Part shown: positions 34,206-43,532 of the stretch, one piece after another
Layout: the number at the start of each line of letters is the position of its first letter
Numbering within the stretch: position 1 is the first letter of the stretch
Source of the DNA: Polyangium jinanense
Lineage (GTDB): Bacteria > Myxococcota > Polyangia > Polyangiales > Polyangiaceae
NCBI RefSeq assembly: GCF_028435365.1
Contig: NZ_JAGTJJ010000005.1
Location: 1-64,000, forward strand
Length of the DNA stretch: 64,000 bases
Reading direction: 5' to 3'
The notes under the pieces: model-generated
What the model was told of the DNA's origin: nothing
What the model saw: only the letters and a program-made list of their open reading frames with translations
Databases searched by the model: none
Made by a program: the position numbers and the translations under genes

Positions 34206-37200
34206 ATGCCGGCGGGGGTCGATGCAGCCGCGACGCACACGGAGAACGAGCCTCTCGAGGAGGCCTCGTTTGTCGCGGCTCGGGCCGAAGAATCGGCGCT
34301 GATAGAGTCCACCTGCCCCGCCGATCCGCCAGAGCATTCCGAAGACGACGCCTCGAACGTCGACGAACCGGGACGCATCCTCGAGGGTCGTTATACGCTC
34401 GTCCGACGCATCGGCGGCGGCGCACACGGCGACGTCTGGGCCGCCGACGATCGCATCCTCGGCGAGCGCGTCGCACTCAAGTGGATGCGCGTGGCCCACG
34501 GATCCATGCTGGCCCGGATCCGGCGCGAGATCACGACGCTGCGCATGCTGCGTTTTCCCGGCGTCGTGCGGCTCATCGACGATGGCGTCGCGGACGGGAG
34601 GCCTTTCCTCGCGATGGAGCTCGTCGAAGGCCGGCCGTTCCCGGGCACGGAGAAGCCCCCCGGTACGCCTCGCCGCATGGCATGGCAAACCCTCGCGGGT
34701 CCGACGCTCGCGCTCCTTGCGGCCCTCTCGCACGTCCACGCCGCCGGCGTCGTGCACAGGGACCTCAAGCCCGAAAATGTCCTCGTGCGTCCCGACGGGC
34801 GCCCCGTCGTGCTCGACTTCGGCATTTCCCAGCTTCAGGCGACGGGCTCCGAACGCCTGACGGGCGCCGGGCAGCTCGTCGGCACGCCGCTTTATGTCGC
34901 GCCCGAGCAGATCCTCGGTCGTACCGTGGATGCGCGGACGGACCTGTACGCCATCGGCGTGATGCTCTACGAATCGCTCACGGGCCGCGTGCCCCACGAA
35001 GCGCCGGACGTCCCTTCGATGCTGCGTGCCCGCCTCATGAAGCCGGCACTGCACGTGCAAGAGCTCGCTCCGGATCTGCCTGCCGTCGTGGCTCGGGTCA
35101 TCGATCGATTGCTCGCCACACGAATCGAGGATCGATTCGGCTCTGCTGCGGAGGTGCTGGCAGCGCTTCGAGGCGAATCGATGAACGCTTCCGCAACGCT
35201 CCCGTGGCTCGGGAGCCGAAGTACCGTGCACGAGGTCGTCGGTGCCGTGCAGGCAGGGCGCTCCGTCGATATCATCGGCCCGCGCGGCTCGGGACGATCG
35301 CGTTGCATGCACGAGGCGGCCGATGCGCTCGCGGCCGGAGGTCGGTCCGTGCTGTGGACGCGTCCTTCCCGGGCGCCGCTCGGAAGTGTCCTCCCCTTCC
35401 TGGGGGAACCCCCCGGGGAAGCCGAGCTGCGGCTCGAAGGCGTGCTCGCGTGGGCAAACGACGCGCTGTCGAGGGCACTCGGCGAACGAACCGTCCTCTT
35501 CGCCGACGACGCAGAGCAACTCGACCCCTGGTCCGCAACGATCCTTGCGCGGCATCGAAAGGGCCCGGGCGTGATCGTCCGCGCCTTCGCGTCGCGGCCT
35601 TCCGGAATATCGGAAGGCGAGATCGTGGAGGTGCCGCCGCTCGATGAAGCCGCGCTCGCGCCGCTTTTCGCTGGCCCCGACAAACTATTTCATCTGCGGA
35701 AGGACGCAGCGCGGGCGTTGTGGGCGCGGACCGACGGGCTTCCCGCGCGCATCGAGGCGGAGCTCCTCACGTGGACGCGGCTCGGCCTCGCTCGCCGCGA
35801 GGGCCCGCTTTTCGCGGTCGATCGTGACGCCCTGAGCCGGCTCGACGCGGGGCTCGTGGTGATTCCGAGCGCGACCACGACGGCGCAAGGCCTCGACGAG
35901 ACGTTGCACGCCGAGGAGGCGCTGCGCTGGCTCTCGCTCGCCGGTCGCCCCATGACCATTTTGCAGCTCGCGCATGTCATGCAATATGCGCCCTGGCGCA
36001 TCGAGGCAGCTTGTGATTCGCTCGTGACGCTCGGGGCAGCCAAGCGCCGCGGGCACGAATGCTTCGAGGGGCGCGGGCGCGTGGATTTGCCCTGGAACGA
36101 GCAGCAACGCGCAGAGGCGCATCGAGCCATCGCCGCCGTCCTCGAGCCCGGCGACGAGGGACGGCTCCATCACCTGCTCTCCGCGGGGCTCGCCCGAGAC
36201 GCCGCGCGAGACGCAGCCGTCGCCGCGTGGCGATACGCGGTCGAAGGAGATCTGGGCGCCGCGGCGGCGGCGCTCGCCGAAGGTCTCCGCGCAGCGCGTG
36301 AACAGGGCGCCGCACAAGAAGAAGTGGAAATCCTGTCGACATGGGCGAAGATCGCCTTCGCGCAGTACACACCGCGCGCGCTCGATCGTGTGCTCTACGA
36401 GCTCACGCGCGCACATGCACGCGGTGCGGGGCTCGAGCGGCTCGAATCTTTGCTCCGCGCGGCGCTCGCTGCACCGTGCGCAGCCGGGCTCAATGCCCTC
36501 GAAATGGCGGACGACATCGAACCGTTCCAGGATCCGGAGCTCGAGCGGCGACGGCATCGAATACGCATCACGGCGGTGGCGGCACGCGCGTCGGCTTCGC
36601 TCCTCGCAGAGGTGCTCGAGGAGGTGGAGACATGGGCGGAGGAGAGCGCTCATCCGCTCGCTCGGCTCAGCCTCGCCGAGGGGCGCGCGCTCCAGCGATA
36701 CCACGAGGGTCGTTTTCAGGAAGCAGCGGCACTCCATGCCCAGGCCGCGACGCTCGAGCCGTGGAAGACGGGGCGCATTTCGTTGATGCTCAACAGCGCT
36801 TCCGCATTGCTGGAAGCATTTCGCCACGCCGAGGCAGCCGAGCGCGCCACGGAGGCGCGGGAGCTCGCAGCGCAATGCCGAGACCCCTACTGGGAAGGGC
36901 GCGCCGAATGGTTGATTCGCGCGGCTCGATATCGAATGGGGACGCTTCCGGGTCCCGATCTCGAGTTCGTGGACGCCATTGCCCGTGTAGGAGCGCTGGA
37001 CCTGGAAGCGCTGGTTTGTCTGAACGAGGCCGCAGCGGCCATGCGCGCGGGAATGCAGGGCGAGGGCGCGGCGCTCGCGAAGCGGGCGGCTTCGGTATGG
37101 CACGGGATGGGACGGCCCTTCGCGACGATGCTGGCCCGCGCGCTCGCCATCGCATGCGGCGAGACCGCGGACGTGGGAGAGGTGGAGATGCTCGCGGAGC

Positions 37201-37409
37201 GGGCGGTGGCATGCAAAGGCCCTGGCCTCGGAATCCAGGCGCTCGGCCTGCTCGGTCGCGTGTTTCCTGCCATGAGAGGTCGATGGCAGGATGCCGTCGC
37301 GGGGCTCGTGCGCGACATCCCGAGGGCGAATTGGGATCGGTGGATGGATGTGCTTTCCGTGAACGAGTCGCTGGAGGGAGCGGTCGAGAGGCCGGGCGAG
37401 TCGTTATGA
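34206..37409 (+). CDS. Cytosolic Ser/Thr protein kinase fused to ATPase and helical repeat region
   Basis: 1067 residues. Kinase domain at ~60-330: IGGGAHGDV loop, K92 in VALKWM, HRDLKPEN with D186, DFG with D204, and an APE-like APEQIL. A P-loop ATPase follows from ~340: GPRGSGRS (the Lys of the P-loop is Arg) and TVLFADDAEQLD as Walker B. The remaining ~450 residues are helical, TPR-like, with no HTH at the end. This kinase-ATPase-repeat order is a known myxobacterial signalling type. No membrane segment. It lies 45 bp downstream of the orphan gene at 33507 in the same direction and may be read through from that sigma-54 promoter. Phosphorylation of, or binding to, the FHA activator is an attractive but untested link. 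Confidence 0.9.
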   Translation: MPAGVDAAATHTENEPLEEASFVAARAEESALIESTCPADPPEHSEDDASNVDEPGRILEGRYTLVRRIGGGAHGDVWAADDRILGERVALKWMRVAHGSMLARIRREITTLRMLRFPGVVRLIDDGVADGRPFLAMELVEGRPFPGTEKPPGTPRRMAWQTLAGPTLALLAALSHVHAAGVVHRDLKPENVLVRPDGRPVVLDFGISQLQATGSERLTGAGQLVGTPLYVAPEQILGRTVDARTDLYAIGVMLYESLTGRVPHEAPDVPSMLRARLMKPALHVQELAPDLPAVVARVIDRLLATRIEDRFGSAAEVLAALRGESMNASATLPWLGSRSTVHEVVGAVQAGRSVDIIGPRGSGRSRCMHEAADALAAGGRSVLWTRPSRAPLGSVLPFLGEPPGEAELRLEGVLAWANDALSRALGERTVLFADDAEQLDPWSATILARHRKGPGVIVRAFASRPSGISEGEIVEVPPLDEAALAPLFAGPDKLFHLRKDAARALWARTDGLPARIEAELLTWTRLGLARREGPLFAVDRDALSRLDAGLVVIPSATTTAQGLDETLHAEEALRWLSLAGRPMTILQLAHVMQYAPWRIEAACDSLVTLGAAKRRGHECFEGRGRVDLPWNEQQRAEAHRAIAAVLEPGDEGRLHHLLSAGLARDAARDAAVAAWRYAVEGDLGAAAAALAEGLRAAREQGAAQEEVEILSTWAKIAFAQYTPRALDRVLYELTRAHARGAGLERLESLLRAALAAPCAAGLNALEMADDIEPFQDPELERRRHRIRITAVAARASASLLAEVLEEVETWAEESAHPLARLSLAEGRALQRYHEGRFQEAAALHAQAATLEPWKTGRISLMLNSASALLEAFRHAEAAERATEARELAAQCRDPYWEGRAEWLIRAARYRMGTLPGPDLEFVDAIARVGALDLEALVCLNEAAAAMRAGMQGEGAALAKRAASVWHGMGRPFATMLARALAIACGETADVGEVEMLAERAVACKGPGLGIQALGLLGRVFPAMRGRWQDAVAGLVRDIPRANWDRWMDVLSVNESLEGAVERPGESL

Positions 37410-38666
37410 GCTGACGCCGCGCCGAGGCGAGGACGCCCGTCCTTTTCCTCGCACCGCGTAGGCAATGCCGTCCTGCAGCGACGCGAGCGTCACCACGCCG
37501 CCGAGATCGGCGCCGAGCTCGACCAGCGCCTGGGCTACGGCAGGCCGGATTCCCGTCATGATCACCTCCGCGCCGAGCAGCTTCGCCGCCCGCGCGGCGC
37601 GCACGAGCACCTCGGCCACGTGCGTGTCGACCGTATTCACGCCGGTCACGTCGACGACGACGATATGCGCCCCGCGCTCCTCCACCCCGCGCAGCATCGT
37701 CTCCACGAAATGCGCGGCGCGCACCTCGTCGATGGCCCCGATCAGCGGAATGGCCACCGCCGCGTTCGTGAGCGGGACGAGCGGCGTCCCGATCTCCTGG
37801 ATGGCCAGGCGCTGCGCCTCGATGACCTGCTCCTGGAGCCGCCGCTGCTCCTGCGCGGCGCGCCTCTGTTCGGTCACGTCGCGCCCATAAATCGCGAGGC
37901 GCGCGAGTGGTCCGTCACCGCTCTGCACCGGATACGCGGTCACCTCGAACCAGCGGTCGTCACGCGCGGCGTCGAAGTGCGCAGGCGTGCCCGTGCGCCG
38001 TATCTCCTCCACCAAAGAGGCCCGACGGGCTGGCTCGTCGAGCGGGAACACGTCGCGCATCCCGGCCACCTCCGCCGGGGTGCATCCAAGCCGCCCCGCG
38101 GCCGCCTGATTGGCCACGACGACCACGCCCTCGAGGTCCACGAGCAGGAGCAGGTCCGTCGACGCGTCGAGCATGGCCTGTGCGTGCGCCTGGCTCTCGC
38201 GCAGCCGCGCGTCGGCCCGGCGCTCGGCCGTCACGTTCGTGGCGATGCCGCCGATCCAGCGAATGGTCCCCTCGCTGTCGCGTACGGGGAACTTGATGGA
38301 TTGGTAGAAGTGAATGCCGTCTTCCCTCGGGCCAGATTCCTCTGCCACGATGGCTTCGCCCTTCGCGGCGACGAGGCGATTGTTCTCCCGCCAGGAATCG
38401 AATACCTCGGGAGGAAAGAACTCCCTGGCGTTGTGCCCGACGATCTCGGAGACCTCCTTCCGGCCCATGAAAATCGCGCAGGATTGGTTGGTGTGACTGT
38501 ACGTGTCCTCGAGATCCATCACGAAGATGAGCGCCGGGATGTGGTCGATGACCGTCTGCATGACCCGATCTCGTTGCCGGACGGTCTCCTCGAGCTCGGC
38601 CACGCGCTTGCGCAGCGCATCATTCTCGACCGTCAACCTCTCGACGGTTTCCGTCTCTTTCGTCAT
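37404..38666 (-). CDS. PAS-PAS-STAS regulator, RsbR-like
   Basis: 420 residues. A short coiled coil (ERLTVENDALRKRVAELEETVRQRD), PAS 1 (~35-150, VIDHIPALIFVMDLEDTYSHTN), PAS 2 (~160-275, MLDASTDLLLLVDLEGVVVVANQAA), and a C-terminal STAS domain (~290-400) with IVVVDVTGVNTVDTHVAEVLVRAARAAKLLGAEVIMTGI, closely like RsbR, where the Thr residues of this loop are phosphorylated by RsbT kinases. It would act in a stressosome-type complex, with the PAS domains taking in a redox or ligand signal. GGGAG stands before the ATG. Its 3' end overlaps the kinase gene's stop by six bases tail to tail. No RsbS/RsbT is seen beside it. Confidence 0.9.
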   Translation of the reverse strand: MTKETETVERLTVENDALRKRVAELEETVRQRDRVMQTVIDHIPALIFVMDLEDTYSHTNQSCAIFMGRKEVSEIVGHNAREFFPPEVFDSWRENNRLVAAKGEAIVAEESGPREDGIHFYQSIKFPVRDSEGTIRWIGGIATNVTAERRADARLRESQAHAQAMLDASTDLLLLVDLEGVVVVANQAAAGRLGCTPAEVAGMRDVFPLDEPARRASLVEEIRRTGTPAHFDAARDDRWFEVTAYPVQSGDGPLARLAIYGRDVTEQRRAAQEQRRLQEQVIEAQRLAIQEIGTPLVPLTNAAVAIPLIGAIDEVRAAHFVETMLRGVEERGAHIVVVDVTGVNTVDTHVAEVLVRAARAAKLLGAEVIMTGIRPAVAQALVELGADLGGVVTLASLQDGIAYAVRGKGRASSPRRGVSS

Positions 38667-39176
38667 CACATCTCCCGAGATGATGACTTTACCAGGCCCT
38701 TTCCCGACGCGACAGAGCGTAGATCGCGAGTGCGTTGCCCTTGTGCTGGCGAGGCATCCGTCATTGGAAGGGCCCGCACAGCCAACCCTCGCGGGTGTGT
38801 TTGCGCGGCCGCCACCTCATTTCTGCGTGCAGAATTTCTTCGTGACCCATCGGCGCTTGACGGTACGCATGGCCTACGTATTTACCCGTCATCGATACGT
38901 CATCGTCGCGAGAGCCACGCGCTCTCTGCCGGCAGGGTGTGATCATGTCATCGGTCGTCACGGGAGCTGGAAATACACGCGGACGGATCTCGCTGCGAGA
39001 TCGAGGATGTATCCGAGCACGAGGAATGGACCATGAAGCAAAGCATGACGGGGGGAGTATTCTCGCTCGGGATCGACGGGAGGGAGAGTACGGGGCGCAA
39101 GAAATTGAAACGCGGGGACACGGACTACGGGTGAAGCCAAGAGAGGCTGACCTCGTCGTCCGGGCAGAGGTCAGTC
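38667..39176. other. 510-bp stretch without a convincing gene
   Basis: Short frames here are compositionally poor and lack family signatures. The only structure noted is a 7-bp perfect inverted repeat at 38986-39002 (GATCTCG, CTG, CGAGATC). It probably holds the promoter of the PAS-STAS gene at its left end. Confidence 0.5.
38986..39002. repeat. GATCTCG/CGAGATC hairpin
   Basis: Perfect 7-bp stem with a CTG loop in the gene-free stretch; role unknown. Confidence 0.4.
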
Positions 39177-39596
39177 ATGGGCGAGAGCCGCGACATAGAG
39201 CGGAGGTTGCAGGAGGCGAAAGGCTTTTACGACGAGCTCGTAGGAATGCCGACGACCCGTCAGGGAACGATCTCGATTGCCTTGCGGATGGCGGCGCGGT
39301 TCGGGCCGGCCTGCTTGGTGATCGTGATTTCCGTCATCGCCTACGTCATCCTGGGGGTCTCGAGGACGACCTGCTTGTTGCCCTATGGCGGCATTCTAGC
39401 AATGGCAGTGTCCTTCGTGTTCGTCGAGGCCATTGCACGAGGGAAAAGACATGGCGAGAATGGCCAGCAAAGACGAAAAAGTTCGGCTCAACCTGGAAGT
39501 TCCCAAGCGCGTGCGAGAGCGGCTCGAGCGCGTGCAGGAAATGAGCGAGGCGGACAGCCTCACCGAGGTGATTCGGCGGGCGCTGACCCTGTATGA
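39177..39596 (+). CDS. Small two-helix membrane protein (3' end doubtful)
   Basis: 139 residues as read. Residues ~40-90 give two convincing membrane helices (FGPACLVIVISVIAYVILGV and GGILAMAVSFVFVEAIA). The last ~45 residues (SSAQPGSSQARARAARARAGN) are low-complexity and lie over the start of the RHH gene at 39451 in another frame. Either the overlap is real, or a small frameshift near 39440 has removed the natural stop. A weak ribosome site precedes the ATG. Function unknown; the overlap suggests it is co-expressed with the RHH protein. Confidence 0.5.
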   Translation: MGESRDIERRLQEAKGFYDELVGMPTTRQGTISIALRMAARFGPACLVIVISVIAYVILGVSRTTCLLPYGGILAMAVSFVFVEAIARGKRHGENGQQRRKSSAQPGSSQARARAARARAGNERGGQPHRGDSAGADPV

Positions 39597-39684
39597 CGCG
39601 CTGCTCACCACGGCGCGCGAAGACAAGGGCAAGCTCCTGGTTCGATACGAGGATGGGTCCGAGCGCGAGCTGATGCTCGTCTGA
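39451..39684 (+). CDS. Ribbon-helix-helix protein
   Basis: 77 residues. EKVRLNLEVPKRVRERLERVQEMSEADSLTEVIRRALTLYDALL fits the ribbon-helix-helix fold: one beta strand followed by two helices with the SLTEVIRRA turn. The tail (GKLLVRYEDGSERELMLV) is beta-like. RHH proteins bind DNA as dimers and often regulate neighbours or act as antitoxins; no toxin gene follows it here. GAGGG lies 8-10 bases ahead of this ATG; ATG 39460 is an alternative. Confidence 0.8.
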   Translation: MARMASKDEKVRLNLEVPKRVRERLERVQEMSEADSLTEVIRRALTLYDALLTTAREDKGKLLVRYEDGSERELMLV

Positions 39685-39772
39685 GCGACCTTGCAAGCAT
39701 AGCCGCGACGTCGAAGCCCGCACCGGTCCCCGCCGGTGGCGGGCTCGACGCTTTGGAACGCTTTCGTGAGGG

Positions 39773-42280
39773 TCAGGACCCGGCTTGCCGAGGCGGCGCC
39801 GCCGAGGGCTCGGAAGGGCGTTCGGCGGCGTCGGCGACGCGGGGCAGCGCCTTCCAGGAGGGGAGCAGCGCGAGCAAGGCCGGGAGCAGCACCACACAGG
39901 CGACGAGGTTCACGCCGAGGCCAAGCAGCGACAGCTTGCCAACGCTGGCAAGGCCCGGGTGCGTCGCCAGCGCGAGCACGCCAAAGCCAAAGCCGTCGGT
40001 GAGAATGGCGCCGGCGACGTCCCAACCAGTGTGTTGCCACACTTTTTCGAGCGACTCGCCCGCGTCCACGCGCGCGAGCAGGTGCGCGCCGTCGTCCACG
40101 CCGATCCCGAGAAGGATCGGCAGCACGATCATGTTCAAGTAATTCAGCTCGGCGCCGAAGACGGGGAGCAGCGCGATCGTCACCACAAGGCAGAGCAGAG
40201 CCGGCCCGAGCGCGAGCAGCGCGAGCCGGAGACGGCCGAGAGTAAAGTACAGTACAAGGAAGACGAGCACGCCGGTGGTCACGAGGATACGCGGGGCGTC
40301 GCGCTCGATCGTCTCGAGCATGTCGGCGAGCACCATCGGCTCGCCGGCGGCCGCGCGCACCTCGCCGCCAGGCAGATCGATGCGGCGGAGCTGCGCCGCG
40401 AGCCGCTTGATCGCGGCGGCGTCGGCCATGCTCACCGTGGGGTAGAGCAGCACGAAGTGCACGGGGTCGGCGCCGGGCTTGGGCTCGAAGGTATGGCGCA
40501 GCGCGGGCGGTAGGTCGGCAGGGCCGAAGGGCTCGGCCGCGGCCATGCGCCGGAGGCGCTCGAGTCGGCCGCGCGTTTCCTCGTCGAGGCTCTCGGGGCG
40601 GATCCGGGAGGTGATCTTGGCGATCTCGCGCAGAAGCGGGCGCTTCGCCTCCTGGCCCGCCGGGAGCAAGTCGGCGCGCGTGGCGGTCAGGCCGATGGTG
40701 GCGTCGGGGCCAAGCGCAGTCATGCGCGCGCGCACGGCGGCGGAGACGTCACGCGCCTCGACCTCGCTGCGGGCGAGCACCACGAGTGGAGTCTGCGAGC
40801 GGCCGAGCAACGCGTTCACCTCGCGGTCGCGGCGGAAGCTCGGCAGGTCGGCGTCGTCGAGGTGGGAGAAGTCGGCGTCGAAGCGGGCGTGGGGGAGCTG
40901 GGTGAGCGCGAGGGCGCACGCGACGAGGAGGCCGCCGAAGAGCGCCGGGGCCGCGCGGTGCATGAAGCGCACGCCGGGGAGCGCCACGCCGGCGCGCACG
41001 GGCGAGAGGCGTGGAGCGTGGCGCGCGAGCACGCCGAGCAGCGCGGGAAGCAACGTCAGGTAGGCGAGCAGGACGAGGAGCGTGCCCAGCGCGGCGAGTA
41101 GGCCGAACTCGCGGAAGGCGCGGAAGTCGGTCCAGGTGAGGCAGCAGAACGCCGCGGCGGTGGTCAGCGCGGCGGCGAGCGAGACGCGACCGGCCTCGCC
41201 GAAGGCGCGACGGATCGCCTCCTCCTCGGCCACGCCGGCGCGACGCTCCTCCTCGTAGCGGCCGAGGAGGTGGACGCCGTGGTCCATGCCGATGCCGACC
41301 AGGATGGCGCCGATGAAGGCGGTGAGGATGTTGAGCGTTCCGAAGAGCGCGCCCGCGGCGCCGTACGCCAGCGCGAGGCCCGCGTAGAGCGGCGCGAGCA
41401 CCAGGCCGATGGCGAGCAGGCGTCGAAAATGGAAGGCCAGGTAGGCGACGACCAGGCCGAGCGCGAGCGCGGAGGTCAGCGCGAGGTCGCTCCCGAGCAC
41501 CGCCTGGAGGTCGACACGCTTCGGGTACCGGCCAGTGAGCTCGACGCGGAGGTCCGGCGCGTAGGCCGTGGGCTCGGCCTCGCGGAGCACGCGCTCGACG
41601 TCGGCGACGACCTGCTTCGCGAAGGTGAGGTCGGAGGCCAGTCGGGTCGGGCGGACGAGGATGGCCAGGGTGCTGCCGGTCTCGTCCTCGTGGTACGGCC
41701 CGCGCCGCGCGCCGCCGTTGTCTTCGAGGCGCTTGCGGTACTTGGCTTCGAGGTCCGCGACCTCGACCGGAGGCGGCTCGTCGTCGAGGTCGATGTAGGA
41801 GCGCTCGATCTCCCAGCGCTGGCGCGCCGCGAGGCGATCCCGGAGCGCCGTGAGGTCGGCCGGGTCCGCGAAGTAGAGGCCACGATCTTCGAAAAACTCC
41901 GCCGGGAAGCGGTGATCGACGTACTGCACCGTCTCGAGCTTTTCGAGGCGGGGCGCGATCTCGTCCGCGAAGCGCCGCCGCGCGGCCTGATCCCCGCCCT
42001 CGACGAGGAGCACCACGTACCCCACCCCGCCGAAGCGCGCCCGCAGCGCCTCGATGCCTTGTACGCTCGGGTAGCTCGGCGGCAGGAGCTGGGTGATGTC
42101 GGGGTCGAGCTTGAGCCGGCCGGCGGACCAGGTGCCGAGCGCGGCGGCGAGGGCGACCAGCACGATGGCGAGGGCGGCGTGTCGAAAGGCGGCCACCGCC
42201 ACGCGCGCGAGGACGGCGCGGATGGCGGCGGGCACGGAGCCGAGGCGCGCGTCTCCGTCGTGATCAGGCGCGGCTGACAT
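39773..42280 (-). CDS. RND/MMPL-family exporter, last gene of the inositol lipid operon
   Basis: 835 residues. Two copies of the RND half: one membrane helix, a ~200-residue periplasmic domain, then five or six helices. The signature of HpnN/MMPL-type lipid exporters appears in each half: ILVGIGMDHGVHLLGRYEEE and LLGIGVDDGAHLLAR. GGGAG precedes the ATG. The start overlaps the end of the CDP-alcohol phosphotransferase gene by 17 bases. Its position last in a lipid-synthesis operon makes an inositol lipid the likely cargo, moved from inner membrane toward the outer membrane; this is inference. Confidence 0.9.
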   Translation of the reverse strand: MSAAPDHDGDARLGSVPAAIRAVLARVAVAAFRHAALAIVLVALAAALGTWSAGRLKLDPDITQLLPPSYPSVQGIEALRARFGGVGYVVLLVEGGDQAARRRFADEIAPRLEKLETVQYVDHRFPAEFFEDRGLYFADPADLTALRDRLAARQRWEIERSYIDLDDEPPPVEVADLEAKYRKRLEDNGGARRGPYHEDETGSTLAILVRPTRLASDLTFAKQVVADVERVLREAEPTAYAPDLRVELTGRYPKRVDLQAVLGSDLALTSALALGLVVAYLAFHFRRLLAIGLVLAPLYAGLALAYGAAGALFGTLNILTAFIGAILVGIGMDHGVHLLGRYEEERRAGVAEEEAIRRAFGEAGRVSLAAALTTAAAFCCLTWTDFRAFREFGLLAALGTLLVLLAYLTLLPALLGVLARHAPRLSPVRAGVALPGVRFMHRAAPALFGGLLVACALALTQLPHARFDADFSHLDDADLPSFRRDREVNALLGRSQTPLVVLARSEVEARDVSAAVRARMTALGPDATIGLTATRADLLPAGQEAKRPLLREIAKITSRIRPESLDEETRGRLERLRRMAAAEPFGPADLPPALRHTFEPKPGADPVHFVLLYPTVSMADAAAIKRLAAQLRRIDLPGGEVRAAAGEPMVLADMLETIERDAPRILVTTGVLVFLVLYFTLGRLRLALLALGPALLCLVVTIALLPVFGAELNYLNMIVLPILLGIGVDDGAHLLARVDAGESLEKVWQHTGWDVAGAILTDGFGFGVLALATHPGLASVGKLSLLGLGVNLVACVVLLPALLALLPSWKALPRVADAAERPSEPSAAPPRQAGS

Positions 42281-43532
42281 CACGCTCCCTCGGGCCACTC
42301 AGGGGAACCGCGTCGTTCGTTTCGTTCGCGGCGGGCGCGACCGGGAACACGTGGTTGCGCAGCAGCGGGTAGTTCCAGGTCGCGAAGACGACGAGGCGCG
42401 TGAGAGCCCACGCGATGCGGTCGTCCATGGAGGGCAAGAGGAGGAGCACGGCGACGCCGCCGGCGTTGAGGGCAGCGCTCGAACCGGAGACGAACACGAA
42501 ACGCGCGGCCTGGCTGGCTCGCGGGCCGGCGTCGGCCTCGAAGGCCCACGCGCGCGAGAGGGTGAAGGCCACGACCCCACCCGCGACGCAACCCGCGCCC
42601 GTGGCGAGCGGCGGCGGCGCGCCGGTCCCGATTACGAGCACCTGCACCACCACGAAGTCGAGCGCCGTGGCGAGCGCGCTCACGGCGATGGCGCGCGGCA
42701 GCGCCCGGCGGTCGTCGCGTGGCAACTTGCCGCCGAGCGCGCGGACCAGGAAGGCGAGCCGCTGGAACGCGGTCGCGTGCGAGGTGAGCGCGATGAGGGT
42801 GACGCCGGCGGCCGCGATCCAGTGCGGCGGGCGCGGGTCCTCCGGCGAGACGATGGCCTCCAGGATGGGGCTCAGCGCGACCGAGAGGCCGAGCACGAGG
42901 ATGCGCTCGGCGCGCTGCATGAAGCCCACGTCCTTCATGGTGGCGCCGAGCGCCTCGCCGCGGGCGCGCACGTACGGGACGAAGAGCGAGCCGGTGAGCG
43001 CGAACAAGCAGGGCAAGAGCACCCAGCTCTCGCGGTAGTACCAGGCGAGGCCCACGAGCACGGCCGACTCGCAGTAGCGATCGAGGACCGAGTCGAGCGC
43101 GGCGCCGCTTGGCGAGGCCTGCCCGGTGGCGCGCGCGACCCGCCCGTCCAGGTAATCGAGCGCGCCCGCGCTGACGTAGAGCCATCCGCCCAGCGCGAAG
43201 CGGCCCGCCGCGATGGCGACGCCCCCGCCCGCCGCGAGGCCCACCGCCAGTGTGGTGATGGCGTTGGCAGGCACCCCGGCGGCGGCGAGCCCCTGCCAGA
43301 ACGGGCGCATCAGCCAGGCGAAGAAGTGGCGCGCACGCGCGGTGGTGAGCCCGCCGAGCCCGCGGCCGTCGGCCTCCTCGTCGTGGAAGCGGCCAAAGGC
43401 CAGGGTGCGCACCGCATAGGCGGCGAGGCCGATCAGCGCGTACGCGATGAGCAGCAGCGCAGGCGCGGCCGCGGTCCAGATGCGCTGGGCGGCCGAGAGG
43501 CTGCCGGTAAGCAAGTCGGAGAGCGGGTTCAT
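42264..43532 (-). CDS. CDP-alcohol phosphotransferase fused to GtrA-like membrane domain
   Basis: 422 residues. The full CDP-alcohol phosphotransferase motif DG-x2-AR-x8-G-x3-D-x3-D is present at D129, G130, A133, R134, G143, D147 and D151, so the domain should be active. The second half (~270-400) is a four-helix GtrA-type domain (AIAVSALATALDFVVVQVLVI... RFVFVSGSSAALNAGGV... WNYPLLRNHVFP), a family linked to flipping of polyprenyl-sugar lipids. With inositol phosphate made by the operon's first enzyme, formation of phosphatidylinositol phosphate is the best guess. GGAGG stands seven bases before ATG 43532, and the ATG overlaps the previous gene's stop (ATGA). The frame is open far upstream but that part is antisense-like noise. 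Confidence 0.88.
   Translation of the reverse strand: MNPLSDLLTGSLSAAQRIWTAAAPALLLIAYALIGLAAYAVRTLAFGRFHDEEADGRGLGGLTTARARHFFAWLMRPFWQGLAAAGVPANAITTLAVGLAAGGGVAIAAGRFALGGWLYVSAGALDYLDGRVARATGQASPSGAALDSVLDRYCESAVLVGLAWYYRESWVLLPCLFALTGSLFVPYVRARGEALGATMKDVGFMQRAERILVLGLSVALSPILEAIVSPEDPRPPHWIAAAGVTLIALTSHATAFQRLAFLVRALGGKLPRDDRRALPRAIAVSALATALDFVVVQVLVIGTGAPPPLATGAGCVAGGVVAFTLSRAWAFEADAGPRASQAARFVFVSGSSAALNAGGVAVLLLLPSMDDRIAWALTRLVVFATWNYPLLRNHVFPVAPAANETNDAVPLSGPRERDVSRA

Noticed and set aside
38939..39544. 201-residue + strand frame in the gene-poor stretch
   Set aside because: No domain, Arg/His-rich composition, and it runs out of frame through the membrane and RHH genes.
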